A stretch of 64,000 nt of DNA, from contig NC_064623.1 of NCBI RefSeq assembly GCF_023898315.1, forward strand, positions 12,847,140-12,911,139, read 5' to 3'. The notes beneath the pieces are model-generated. The model ran no database searches, was not told where the DNA came from, and was given only the letters and a program-made list of their open reading frames with translations. The first letter of the stretch is position 1. Each line of letters starts with the position of its first letter. Below, piece after piece: positions 43,401 to 53,289 of this stretch. The position numbers and the translations under genes were made by a program. The DNA comes from Schistocerca nitens (lineage: Eukaryota; Arthropoda; Insecta; Orthoptera; Acrididae).

Positions 43401-43680
43401 AAAAATTACGGCTGTAGTTTCCCCTTGCTTTCAGCCGTTCGCAGTACCAGCACAGCAAGGCCGTTTTGGTTAATGTTACAAGGCCAGATCAGTCAATCAT
43501 CCAGACTGTTGCCCCTGCAACTACTGAAAAGGCTGCTGCCCCTCTTCAGGAACCACATGTTTGTCTGGCCTCTCAACAGATGCCCCTCCGTTGTGGTTGC
43601 ACCTACGGTATGGCCATCTGTATCGCTGAGGCACGCAAGGCTCCCCACCAACGGCAAGGTCCATGGTTCATGGGGGGGGG
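40389..43680 (-). mobile_element. RTE-clade LINE copy RTE-7, full length with intact frame
   Basis: The element has a 5' leader of about 310 bp (43680-43369), one uninterrupted frame and a very short 3' end with a GTT-type tract. CTGGTTT occurs at 40382-40388 and 43682-43688, a 7 bp target duplication that fixes both edges. The poly(C)/poly(G) tract at 43672-43680 is its 5' start. It is the best candidate in the window for an autonomous element. Confidence 0.95.
40405..43368 (-). CDS. RTE-type LINE polyprotein: AP endonuclease plus reverse transcriptase (987 aa)
   Basis: The protein would nick target DNA and reverse-transcribe the element's RNA at the nick. The N-terminal AP-type endonuclease shows N45 (GAWNVRS), E75 (SEVRW), Y143 (VYMP), D179 and N181 (MGDWNSS), and S271-D272-H273. 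A charged linker follows (about 330-540). The RT domain has motif A D636 (AFVDLEKAFD), motif B RQGCSLSP (693-700), motif C FADD (734-737) and FCYLGS (801-806). The C-terminal domain contains RRMLKIRWVDHV and LVGHVLRH and ends at residue 987. Start MMMASSW at 43368 was chosen as the first ATG run after the leader. All these residues are intact. Such frames are often mislabelled as craniofacial development protein 2-like host genes. Confidence 0.95.
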   Translation of the reverse strand: MMMASSWVKYSGGKIVPHSDLRAGTTQEDVVIRRKKTGVLRIGAWNVRSLNRAGRLENLKREMDRLKLDIVGISEVRWQEEQDFWSGDYRVINTKSNRGNAGVGLIMNKRIGVRVSYYKQHSERIIVAKIDTKPMPTTVVQVYMPTSSADDEEIDEMYVEIKEIIQVVKGDENLIVMGDWNSSVGKGREGNIVGEYGLGGRNERGSRLVEFCTEHNLIIANTWFKNHERRLYTWKKPGDTDRFQIDYIMVRQRFRNQVLNCKTFPGADVDSDHNLLVMNCRLKLKKLQKGGNLRRWDLDKLKEPEVVESFRESIREQLTGMGERNTVEEEWVALRDEVVKAADDQVGKKTRANRNPWVTEEILNLIDERRKYKNAVNEAGKKEYKRLKNEIDRKCKMAKQGWLEDKCKDVEACLTRGKIDTAYRKIKETFGEKRNTCMNIKSSDGNPVLSKEGKAERWKEYIEGLYKGDVLEEKIMEMEEDVDEDEMGDKILREEFDRALKDLSRNKAPGVDNIPLELLMASGEPVLKKLYHLVSKMYETGEIPSDFKKNIIIPIPKKAGVDRCENYRTISLISHSCKILTRILYRRMEKLVEADLGDDQFGFRRNVGTREAILTLRLILEERLRKGKPTFLAFVDLEKAFDNVDWNTLFQILKVAGVKYRERKAIYNLYRNQMAVIRVEGHEREAVVGKGVRQGCSLSPMLFNLYIEQAVKETKEKFGVGIKIHGEEVKTLRFADDIVILSETAKDLEEQLNGMDSVLKGGYKMNINKSKTRIMECSQIKSGDAEGIRLGNETLKVVKEFCYLGSKITDDGRSREDIKCRLAMARKAFLKKRNLLTSSIDLGVRKSFLKVFVWSVAMYGSETWTITSLDKKRIEAFEMWCYRRMLKIRWVDHVTNEEVLNRIGEKRSLWHNLTRRRDRLVGHVLRHQGITNFALEGSVEGKNRRGRPRDQYTKQIQKDVGCSSYWEMKKLAQDRVAWRAASNQSQD

Positions 43681-43769
43681 TCTGGTTTATGATTCACAAA
43701 TTATGGCCGTTTTTAGTTTATTTTAGAGAAACGTCCCAGTTTGCTAGGAACAAATTGTGGCAACTCTAG

Positions 43770-44430
43770 TTACCGCAGAGCAGCATCACCTCACTCGGTC
43801 TTCCTGGTCGTTGTTCTTCGATTACATCTGCATGACGTCTCAGCTGTTGACAGTAAACGCCAGCAGTGATGGTTGCACCTCGGGGAAGCTGTTCTTAGTA
43901 CTCTGAACCACTAGCTGCATAACACTATTTTTAATGGATGAGAGCAGGTCTTCGTGTGTGGAGTTGCTGCTTCGTTCGTGCTCGACCATCCCTTTCTTTC
44001 CCTTAGGATAAAAACACCATTTTTCGTCACCAGTAACGATAGAGGACATGAATGGTCAATGTTGTTCATGAGCCAGTTAATGACGAGCAATCAGAAATGC
44101 ACATTTGCGCTCCCACTGATTTTTGTGATTTTGGCTCATAACATGCGGTACCCATACATCCGATTTTTGAACCTTCCCCACTGTATGCAGATGTTGCACG
44201 ATGGTGGAATGATTACAGTGCACTACATTTTCCAGGGGGAAAAGATTTAGAATGCTCTGCAGTAAAAGAGTGCGAATAGCTTGCTGGCCACAATTTTCGG
44301 CGGAGACGGTGGAATGAGGATTGAGACAGTGGTTCCCCTTTTCCTAGCAAAATCTTTTACAGAGGAGCATATTACCTTGTTTTGTGCCACAACACCAGCT
44401 TTCTTCAGCTGTTTCTCTTCTTTTCCCTGT
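43770..44430 (-). pseudogene. mariner transposase N-terminal and catalytic relic
   Basis: Read on the minus strand: CNHSTIVQHLHTVGKVQKSD (about 44225-44165), YEPKSQKSVGAQMC-like sequence, then SSIVTGDEKWCFYPKGKKGM (about 44046-43990) with the first catalytic Asp intact. SFPEVQPSLLAFTVNS (about 43885-43840) follows. Stops and frameshifts are present. It belongs to the group of the 21.0-22.1 kb relic, with different preserved parts. No termini were identified. Confidence 0.7.
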
Positions 44431-44504
44431 TACAGCGTGGCGTGCTGCTTATATAAGACGAATTCCAGGGGTCAGTAAAGTATTGGTAGTTTATTTACAT
44501 ACAC

Positions 44505-45885
44505 ACAGCAAAGAAAGTTATGCGTCACCTCGGTTCCGAGAGTTCCGGAACCTGTACAGAAAATTGGGATAAAGATCAACATAAACATCATTCCTGTCCT
44601 TTTCATTGCTCATGAAAACCACACATTGCATGTTGTACCACCACACAGCGAGACCTTCAGAGGTGGTGGTCCAGATTTATGTTCACACTGGTACCTCTGA
44701 TACCCAGTAGCACGTCCTCTTGCATTGATGCATGCCGTATTCGTCGTGGCATACTGTCCACAAGTTCATAAAGGTACTGTTGGTGCAGATTTTCCCACTC
44801 CTCAACGGCGATTCGGCGTGGATCCCTCAGAGTGGTTGGTGGGTCACGTCATCCATAAACAGCCCTTTTCAATGTTAGGAGAACATGCTCGCCACTCTAG
44901 TCGAGCGATGTAGTTATCCTGAAGGAAGTCATTCACAAGATGTGAACGTCCTTGAAGACGAATGCCTCACCAATATGCTGCCAATATGGTTGCACTATTG
45001 GTTGGAGGATGGCATTCACGTACCGTACAGCCGTTACAGCGCCTTCCATGACCACCAGCGGCGTACGTCAGCCCCACATAATGCCACCCGAAAACATCAG
45101 GGAACCTCCACCTTGCTGCACTCGCTGGACAGTGTGTCTAAGGCGTTCAGCATGACCGGGTTGCCTCCAAACACGTCTCCGACGATGGTCCGGTTGAAGG
45201 CATATGCGACACTCATCAGTGAAGAGAACGTGATGCCAATCCTGAGTGGTCGATTCGGCATGTTGCTGGACCCATCTGTACCACGCTGCATGGTGTCGTG
45301 GTTGCAAAGATGGACCTCGCCATGGACGTCTGGAGTGAAGCTGCGCATCATGCAGTCTATTGCGCATGATACGAGTCGTAACACAATTTTCTGTGGCTGC
45401 ACGAAAAGCATTATTCAACATGGTGGCGTCAGGGTTCCTCCGAGCCATAATTCGTAGGTAGCGGTCATCCACTGCAGTAGTAGCCCTTGGGCGGCCTAAG
45501 CGAGGCATGTCATCGACAGTTCCGGGTCTCTGTATCTGCTCCATGTCCGAACAACACAGTTTTGGTTCACTCCGAGATGCCTGGACCCTTCCCTTCTTGA
45601 GAACTCTTCCTGGAACAAAGTAACAATGCGGACGCGATGGAACTGCGGTATTGACCATTTAGGCATGGTTGAACTACAGAAAAACACGAGCTGTGGAATG
45701 ACTGGAACTGATGGGCTGTCGGACTCCCTCCGTCTTATAGGCGCTGCTCATGCATGGTTGTTTACATCTTTGGGCGGGTTTAGTGACTTCTCTGAACAGT
45801 CATAGGGACTGTGTCTGTGATACAATGTCCACAGTCAACGTCTATGTTCAGGAGTTCTGGGAACCGAGCTGATTCAAAACTCTTT
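44505..45885 (-). mobile_element. Tc1-like element Tc1-B, both ends present, inactive
   Basis: Ends: GCGTCACCTCGGTTCCGAGA near 44523 and the complement of GTTCTGGGAACCGAGCTGAT near 45855-45874 are inverted copies. Coding on the minus strand starts near 45668 (MPKWSIPQFHRVRIVTLFQE), with RLGRPRATT and a DNA-binding region. HHVLFTDECRICLQPDHRRR holds the first Asp (near 45220). GGGSLMFSGGIMWG ends the open frame at 45068. Downstream coding (44700-45060) is frameshifted. It is complete at both ends, unlike the plus-strand Tc1-B at 10.5 kb. Confidence 0.85.
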
Positions 45886-47510
45886 TTGATGTGTGTATTT
45901 CGACACATTGACATACTTTGACACATATAAGCAACAAATAATTACTCATAACATAAGGTTAAAACAAAAACGTATCCCGTTCAACGAAAGTTCGTTTTAC
46001 ACTACTTTACGTTCGCCAAAGAATGCAGCAAGAACAAAGAATCTCGTATGACAAAATAATTTTTTGGAAGATAGTTAAGCCACCAGGTGGCACTATCGAA
46101 TAATATCGGCGTCAAGACAGCCGGTATATGCGTGAAGTGCCCATTAAACAGAGACAGCGCCTGATAAAGTTCTATTGGTGAAAAAATGGCGATCGTTTGG
46201 TGACTTCAGAACCCTTGCAATTACCCCAGAAATGTTGTCATGTGCTCACTAACTCAGTCAAACCTAGATTTACGCTTCATTCTGGATATAAAGCGCATGT
46301 TTTACCTGCGTAAGTACTGTAAATTTGAACCACCAGATCTCGGTAACAGATAATGATAGCGAAAAAAGTTTCGAAGGTCCTCGAGATCATCTTCAGAACA
46401 TATGGTAAAAATTTCGAAGGTCTGTCGTGAACATAAATTATAGAAGTGGTCATCTCGGCAATTGGTACTTTTCGGGATTCTCTCAGGAACCGCCCATGAA
46501 AAAGTCGTGCTTTCATAGGCCACCCGAGGCCCACATTAGACGACAACTATTGCAAAAGAATCAACCAATTCGTTCAGTTTACCTTGGCTTGAGGAAATGC
46601 GTAATGTTTAATTTTTGACTGTGTACTGTATGATAGTTGCAGTATGCCCGTTCTTCCGATAACTATACGAATGGTCGCTAGGCCAAGGACTATCCAAAAC
46701 ACTTGACGCCTTATCTTCGTGATGAATAAAACCCGAGAGATAACCCACTGAAAAATCGCATTTTCGCAAGCAACTATTTGGGACATGTTAGTACCGTGCA
46801 CTCTCGTGCATAGACCAATAACCTGGGAAAACCATACGTGCGAAAAATTGAGCAGTACATTCGTTATGCAGTTAATTTTTTTGTTATTACAACTCTGAAG
46901 ACTTTGAGACTGTCACAACTTACACAATATAACATGGAAGTCTTTACTCATAATTATCATCATTTCAGTAATCACTGCAACGGTGAACACGCATCTGCAG
47001 ACCACAGCTGTACGAGCCTGCTAATGAGGGGAATGTGGCTTCTGCCAACGTTCAGCAAGTCAGCCGTTGTCTCATCCCGCTTTTCTTATTGGACGGCGTT
47101 TCCACTTCTGCACTGCTTTACTCAACTTTTTGTGGTTTTCTGTCTTACCTGCGGACTTACAACCAGTGTCGAGTTTGTCGCTGATAGCAGGGGCAATCTG
47201 CCCGTGAATGCAACGTGTTCGCCTCTACCTGGGTAGAATACTACCCGTAGGGTCACAACCCCATTCACGAGAGCAAGCAGCTGTGCAGTGTATCGTGTCA
47301 AATACGATTTCTAAGATTTAGAATTCAACGCAGTTTTCGAAATGCTTAGTTATCATGCTACTTCATCCTCCGGAAGTCAGTTGTGAAATCTGGAAACTGA
47401 TATACCTTCGAAGACAAAAAACGACGTAATCTCAGTAATTATCTGACTGGGATCGAAATGGGTAGACGTAATGTATATGTACGTACAAACAAGTGATTAA
47501 AACTTCAGAA
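45886..47510. other. 1.6 kb with no recognised feature
   Basis: Frames up to 132 codons occur (46838-47236, plus), the last with a hydrophobic stretch LLHCFTQLFVVFCLTC. Its upstream half is low-complexity AT-rich translation, and I see no start context or splice sites that make it a gene. Minus-strand frames at 46277-46546 are similarly unconvincing. No transposon ends were found. Confidence 0.3.
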
Positions 47511-47514
47511 AAAC

Positions 47515-48570
47515 TGGATGACCTACTCAAGAGAACGAGTTTCACAAACTGAGCAAGTCAATAACGCGTTGGTCCACCTTTGGCCCTTACGCAACAAGTT
47601 ATTTGGTTTGGCATTGATTGACAAGAGTTGTTGGATGTCTCCTGACGGATATCGTGCCAAATTCTATCCAATTGGCGTGTTAAGATCGTCAAAATGTTGA
47701 GCTGGATGGAGGACCTTGCTCAAAATACCTCAAACTTTCTCACCTGGGGAGAGACACAGTGACCTTTTTGGTCAAGGTAGGGTTTGGCATTATCTTGCTG
47801 AAATGTAAACCCGGGGTAGCTTGCCATGAAGAGCAACGTAACAGGGCGTAGAATATCGTCGACGTACCACTGTGCTGTAGTGGTGCCGCGGATGACAACC
47901 AAAGGGGTCCTGGCACCCTAGACCACCACTGCTTATTGTCAGGCCGTATGGAGGGTGACAGTTAGGCTGGTATCCCAACAGAGCATCTTCAGACACGTCT
48001 TCACTGGTCATCATGGATGAATTCGCTGAAGGACTCATCACCGAATTCAATTCTGCTCCATTCAGTGAGGGTCCAGCCAGAAGACGCGCCAGATATTGGT
48101 GGGATACCAGCCTGACTGTCGCCCGACAACCAGTGCTGACGGTCTGCAGCACCTTTTCGTCTCAGAGCAGGAACTCTTTGGTTATCATCCGCAGCACCAT
48201 TCCAGCGCAGTGTTACGTCGACGATATTCTACGCCTAGTTTCGTTGCCCTTCATGGAAAGCCATTCTGGGTTCAGCAAGATAATGCCCGCGCACACACAG
48301 CGACAATTTCTAGTGCTTGTCTTTGTGCTTGCCAAACCCTACCTCGGCCAACAAGGTCGCCTGATCTCTCCCGAAATGAGAACGTTCTGAGCATTATCGG
48401 CAGAACACTAAAATCATCTCGAGATTTTGACAGTCTAACGCACCAGTTGGGCAGAATTTGGTACAATATCGTTCAGGAGGACACCCGAAAACTCTGTCAA
48501 TCAATGGCAAGCCGAATCACTGCTTGCATAAAGGCCAGAGGTTGACCAACGTGTTATTGACTTGCACTGT
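47515..48570. mobile_element. Tc1-E: two oppositely facing 3' halves forming a fold-back
   Basis: The right half (about 48065-48570, plus) encodes the end of a Tc1-like transposase. FWVQQDNARAHTATI holds the second Asp (near 48270), then PTRSPDLSRNENVLSIIGRT (a usual PIEHVWD degraded to RNENVLS), SLTHQLGRIWYNIVQEDTRK and MASRITACIKARG ending 48545. The left half (about 47515-48012, minus) encodes the same region, less well preserved. The halves are inverted about position 48039, with the transposase ends facing outward. No 5' halves exist on either side. Both are inactive. Confidence 0.75.
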
Positions 48571-49020
48571 TTGTGAGGTTCTCTCTCTTGGATAAAATGC
48601 CAATTTTTTATGAAACTGTAATCATTTGTTTGTAGACTTGTGCTTCAAGTCCATAGATTTCCGTTCAATTCGCATAATTCCTTCGTAGTTTAGAGTGTGT
48701 GCAAAAATATAAATGCTTCTACAGTTTTTTTGGAAGAAGTTCATTACCTCCAGAAATTCCGCCCCCCCCCCCCACCCTCCCCCCATGGCATGGAAGATAT
48801 CACGTGAGAAGCATGTGAGGTGAATTTCGCGTGATCGATGGTATCTGAACTCTTGCTGCTTTCCATATCTCCAAGGATTTTACATTAATTCGATCTATTC
48901 TTTCTGTGTGAAAACTTTGACAATCGTTACTGTGTACCTAGAATCAGTCCGAGAGTTCGAATGGGCTGCTGACATCTGGACCATTCAATGCCCTCTCATT
49001 ACGATGTGTTTGGTTTCCAG
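48571..49020. other. Probable intron or 5' non-coding sequence of the host-type exon
   Basis: Mixed composition with a C-rich tract (48761-48784). The last bases, TGTGTTTGGTTTCCAG, form an acceptor-like site at 49020, with a modest pyrimidine tract and a possible branch site near CATTACG (48998). No transposon is recognised here. Confidence 0.4.
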
Positions 49021-49037
49021 GAGTGCCCGCTGCTGCA

Positions 49038-49529
49038 ATGCGTCGCCGAGTGCAAACTTGCTTGCTTCTCCTCGTCGGGGTGCTGACCAGTCCCGGCAGA
49101 GGGGGAACGATTGGCAACAGGGACGACCGTATATACTTTGACAGTGCGGTTGGCGCAGATCCTTCAGGTGAGGACCCACACGCGAATCATCCACTTTGGA
49201 AGACCAGGCCCGGAAGCTCCCACCTACAAAATGTCCGGGCCAGCAGTCCGGGAGCTGGAGGAGTGGAGCACTCCAGGTTCAGACTGGAGCAGGCACCCAC
49301 CACCAGTGCACTGCTGCAGACCTCTCCTGGGTTGGCCCAGCAGCTGGAGAACACAGAACCACCAATGGTGTACAAGCCCCTGCTAGACGAAGATCAGCTC
49401 GTTGCATTCGAACTCAACAAGTTGAAGACGACCCTGCCGCCACCAACCAGCATTTCTGGAGAGGCAACTGCTCCTGTTGCTGTAGCAGTGTCCGACCAGC
49501 CTGAAGGCGATGCAGATATCTCGTCGCAG
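49038..49529 (+). CDS. Host-type coding exon: start of a secreted or membrane protein, unidentified
   Basis: Exactly 164 codons run from ATG (49038) to a strong donor TCGCAG|GTGAGC (49529/49530), phase 0. An acceptor (TTTCCAG|GAG) lies 17 bp before the ATG, so the exon has a short 5' untranslated part. The N-terminus MRRRVQTCLLLLVGVLTSPG has a basic then hydrophobic signal peptide. The rest has low complexity and is rich in Pro, Ser, Thr and Gly. It contains DDRIYFDSAVGADPSGED, two possible dibasic-poor stretches and MVYKPLLDEDQLVAFELNKL, the only clearly helical segment. No cysteine follows the signal peptide and no domain is recognised. It could be the N-terminal part of an extracellular receptor or of a precursor. 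Codon use is GC-rich, unlike the transposons. Function is unknown. Confidence 0.6.
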
Positions 49530-49619
49530 GTGAGCAGACGTTGCAATAAGACATTGCATACTCAATGGAGTATGATTACGGGCTCAATCTTCTATTCACT
49601 AATCCAGCTCGTAATTGTT
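49530..49619 (+). other. Start of the presumed intron after the host exon
   Basis: GTGAGC at 49530 starts the presumed intron. Ninety bases later (49608-49619) lies CTCGTAATTGTT, the target duplication of RTE-8, so the LINE sits inside the intron. The next exon is not visible. Confidence 0.5.
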
Positions 49620-50446
49620 GTTTTTGTTGTTGTTGTTGTTGTGGTCTTCAGTCCTGAGACTGGTTTGATGCAGCTCTCCATGCTACTCTATCCTGTGCAA
49701 GCTTCTTCATCTCCCAGTACCTACTGCAGCCTACATCCTTCTGAATCTGCTTAGAGTATTCATCTCTTGGTCTCCCCCTACGATTTTTACCCTCCACACT
49801 GCCCTCCAATACTAAATTTGTGATCCCTCGATGCCTCCGAACATGTCCTAGTCACGTTGTACCACAAGCTCCGCTTCTCCCCAATTCTATTCAATACCTC
49901 CTCATTAGTTATGTGATCTACCCGTCTAATCTTCAGCATTCTTCTGTAGCACCACGTTTCGAAAGCTTCTATTCTCTTCCTGTCCAAACTATTTATCGTC
50001 CATGTTTTACTTCCATACATGGCTACACTCCATACAAATGCTTTCAGAAAAGACTTCCTGACACTTAAATCTATACTCGATGTTAACAAATTTCTCTTCT
50101 TCAGAAACGCTTTCCTTGCCATTGCCACTCTACATTTTATACCCTCTCTACTTGGACCATCATCAGTTATTTTGCTCCCCAAATAGCAAAACTCCTATAC
50201 TACTTCAAGTGTCTCATTTCCTAATCTAATTCCCTCAGCATCACCCGACTTAATTCGACTACATTCCATTATCCTCGTTTTGCTTTTGTTGATGTTCATC
50301 TTATACCCTCCTTTCAAGACACTATCCATTCCGTTCAACTGCGCTTCCAAGTCCTTTGCTGTCTCTGACAGGGGCGAACCTCAAAGTTTTTATTTCTTCT
50401 CCATGGATTTTAATACCTACTCCGAACTTTTCTTTTGTTTCCTTTC
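49620..50446 (-). mobile_element. RTE-clade LINE copy RTE-8, strongly 5'-truncated
   Basis: Only the last 830 bp of the LINE are present: C-terminal coding (RRMLKIRRVDHITNEEVLNR near 49930-49870), FCYLGSKIT-type sequence and part of motif D. A 12 bp duplication CTCGTAATTGTT (49608-49619 and 50447-50458) flanks it. The frame has a deletion near 49850 and lacks the FADD region (50370). The GTT tract at the 3' end adjoins the duplication. Confidence 0.95.
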
Positions 50447-50469
50447 CTCGTAATTGTTATGATTTGTAA

Positions 50470-51290
50470 TATACCCAATACTAAAAACGGCAGCTGCTAA
50501 CAAATGTGAGTATTATCAAACCATCAGTTTAATTAAGTCATCTTAGCGAAATAGTGACAGGAATATTATAAACTGAAAAATCGATGAGCGTGAAGAAACT
50601 GTTGTGGGGTGGGATCAGTTTGGGTTCTAAAGATTTACTGGAACACACAATGCGTTGCATTGCTGATCCTATAACTTATCGAAAGATATAAACTAAAAAG
50701 CGATAAACCTATGCTTATGGGATCTGTACATGCAGAAAAAACTTTTGACAAAGTTTACTTGACTACACTCTCTGAGTTTCTGAAGTTGTCAGCGATGAAA
50801 TACCTGGAAAGGGAGGTTATCGACAACTTGTGCTGGAATCAAACTGAAGTTATAAAGACTCAGACAATATGAGGCAGTAGTTGAGAAGGACGTGAGAATG
50901 GTTTGGATCCTAGTCCATGCATTATTCAGTCTGTACATTAAGCAAGGAGTAATCGAAACCAGGGATTTGAAAAGACCATCAGAGACCAAGGAGAAGAAGT
51001 GAAATTTTGGAGGTTTTTCAATGGCTTTGTCAGTCTGTTAGAGACGACAAAGGACTTGGAAGAGCAGTTTACTGGAATGTGTAGCGTATTGAAAAGAGGT
51101 TATAAGATGAATATAAACAACATGAAAACAAGGCTAATGGAATGTTGCCTAATGAAATCAGGCGATGTTCGGAGAGTTATGTTTAGAAATGAGAGCCTGT
51201 AGCAAAATAACTGACAGTGGTAGAGGTAAAGATTATGCAAAATGTAAAATAATAATGCAAGAATAGCTTTTCTGAAAAAGAGAAAAATTA
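50470..51290 (+). pseudogene. Very old RTE-like LINE relic (RTE-9)
   Basis: Opposite in orientation to RTE-8 and much more diverged, it still follows the LINE order: KCEYYQTISLIKSS-like sequence near 50495, GWDQFGF near 50612, LYIKQGVIETRD near 50925, TTKDLEEQFTGM (near 51035), LKRGYKMNINNMKTRLMEC (51088-51144) and SGDVRRVMFRNESL to 51202. Stops and frameshifts occur throughout, and the FADD motif is gone (FNGFVSL). It predates the other RTE copies by a wide margin. Confidence 0.7.
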
Positions 51291-51740
51291 TTATTTTTTA
51301 TTTTACACGTCTACTTCCGTAGGACAGAACTGAGAGGCAAATCTCGATGGACATGTAACGAGTTAGTTGTTAACGTGGAATACAAATTTGTCAGCAGTAG
51401 GCGAGTAAGTTAACGTGGCAACTAAATTTCCGTACCGTTAACCAGCATTTACACCACATGTAGATTTTCTTTTTTTTAAATTTCAGTTCAAGGGATAAGC
51501 CAGGCGAAGCAAGTGTACTTCCGTTTTCTTCATCATAATTAAAGTTTTGCAATATACTCTGCTACTTTTCTTAATGCTGTTTCAGAATCTGTACTAGATT
51601 TAGTAAAAATCGTAAAACGTAAAGGTGAGTAAGAACCAAACATGATGAATAAGAGATGATGAAACGAATTTTGCAAGTGTAATATTTTTTGGGGAATCGT
51701 CTTAACAATGACATGCTTTCACACTTAACAATTACGAGTG
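51291..51740. other. AT-rich DNA, no assigned feature
   Basis: No frame, inverted end or SINE head is recognisable. Confidence 0.35.
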
Positions 51741-51744
51741 CTAT

Positions 51745-52180
51745 TCGTTTATTATGGTCCGATCGGTGGCGAAATTGAAACCACAGTGAAACTAAAAAAT
51801 GTTTTATTTGCAGCAGTTAGCTACACTTTCCGGCTACTTTTCTACATAGTCGCCGCTCCAATGTAAGACATGTGTTGTGGCGTTGTACCAACTTTCCAAT
51901 ACACTCGCCAAAGAAGGCAGCAACCTGTGCTTTCCGCCAGTTCTCTAAACTGGTCTGCATCTCGCCGTCTGTGCCAAAATATTGTCTTCGTAGGCAGCGG
52001 TTCGTGTGAGCAGAGTTGAAACTCAGACGGAGCCAGTTATGGGCTGTATTGAGGGTGATGAAACACTTCCCGTCGAAAACGCTGCAGCATCATCTTCATT
52101 GGCCCTGCAGAGTGCGGCCGAGAATTGTCACGAAGGCGGTCAGGGACGACAGTGACGTCACGTGGGGTGCATTACGTCAG
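51745..52180 (-). pseudogene. mariner-like transposase C-terminal relic
   Basis: On the minus strand, sequence near 52010-51800 reads RCLRRQYFGTDGEMQTSLEN, then WRKAQVAAFFGECIGKLVQR, HNTCLTLERRLCRKVAG. It matches the C-terminal pattern of mariner transposases (a stretch ending GIxKLVxRxxKCLxxxGDYVEK). The SPDLAPS region lies near 52050 with a stop. Upstream catalytic parts were not found. Confidence 0.6.
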
Positions 52181-52184
52181 GCCT

Positions 52185-53190
52185 CTTAATAAACAAATAG
52201 GCCTCGCACGTTGTCTACCAGTCCCGCGTGGATGGTAAAGCAGATGCACAACGTAGCAAAACTGGGGATGCCGCTGAAGAAAAAAATAATCCTAGCGCTT
52301 TTTTACGACAGACAGCAGGGACTGTAAATGTAATGCTTCAGTCGCTGTTTGTTACGCTTCTTCCTGGCCCAATATTAAAATGATAACAGTTATGTTATTA
52401 GGGACGAGTTTCGAGTCGCCACATACCTACACGTACAAGCTAAATTCCTTTGTCTGCAGTTTTTTTTATCATAGCACTATTCCAGTTTTATTGTGGAGCT
52501 TGTCGCCTAAATTTCGGCTATTAGTCACTGAGAGAAAAAAAATCTTTCATAAAACCTACACTGATGGGGAATATTTTCGCATTGTGCCGGATGACAATCA
52601 TTGAAAAACATTTGGCAACATGCTGCATATCGTGATCAGGGAACCTCCACAAGTGCTCTCGATTAGGCCACTTAACAGCTAATTGACGCAGTGTGAAAGC
52701 AGACACTATAGAAGAATCTCTTACGATGCTGTAGCCGCTTGGTGTAAGTGGAACTGGTAGCAGAAGTCGGCAGCACGGGAGGTACAAATACATGGATCAA
52801 AGAAATTTCATGAAAAAAATGGAAGGGGTCCTATTCTGATTCCCTGTCCAATTGGAGATTTTTCTCCACTCGGGCACTGGGTGTTGTGTTGCCCTTTTCT
52901 TCATTACTGAACGATAATCGCCTCATGGGGTCACGTGGCAAGTGTAAGCCCATGTAGCTTTGTACTGGGGTATGGCTTGACCCTATCGATTATTCTGAAC
53001 TGTTGCAAACACAGTGTCGTATCGTTTTGTCAAGAGTTGATATGGCTGCATGGGCGCGTCCCGAAAGCCAATTGTATCTAATAAAAAAAAAGATAAAGGA
53101 AAAAAAGGCTTCTTGTGAAACCGTTCAGAGTACCGCGGTCACGTGCAACGTCTGTGAAGCTTAAGCGTTTCCAGAGCTAATTTAAGGCGG
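52185..53190. other. 1.0 kb without a recognised gene
   Basis: Positions about 52845-52925 (GGAGATTTTTCTCCACTCGG, then ACTGGGTGTTGTGTTGCCC) resemble, from memory, the 3' end of a common insect non-LTR element. No coding remains. The other short frames have no motif. Confidence 0.3.
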
Positions 53191-53289
53191 GGGGAAAAAT
53201 GACCGGCAGTGCGTGATCACGGTGCTACGGACGATTTCACGAGAAGCGTTTCCAGACAGTTCCAAACAGCCTTACACCCGACATCGTGT

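Noticed and set aside
46838-47236. 132-codon frame with a hydrophobic stretch as a secreted protein gene
   Set aside because: No convincing start or splice sites. The N-terminal half is AT-rich low-complexity translation.
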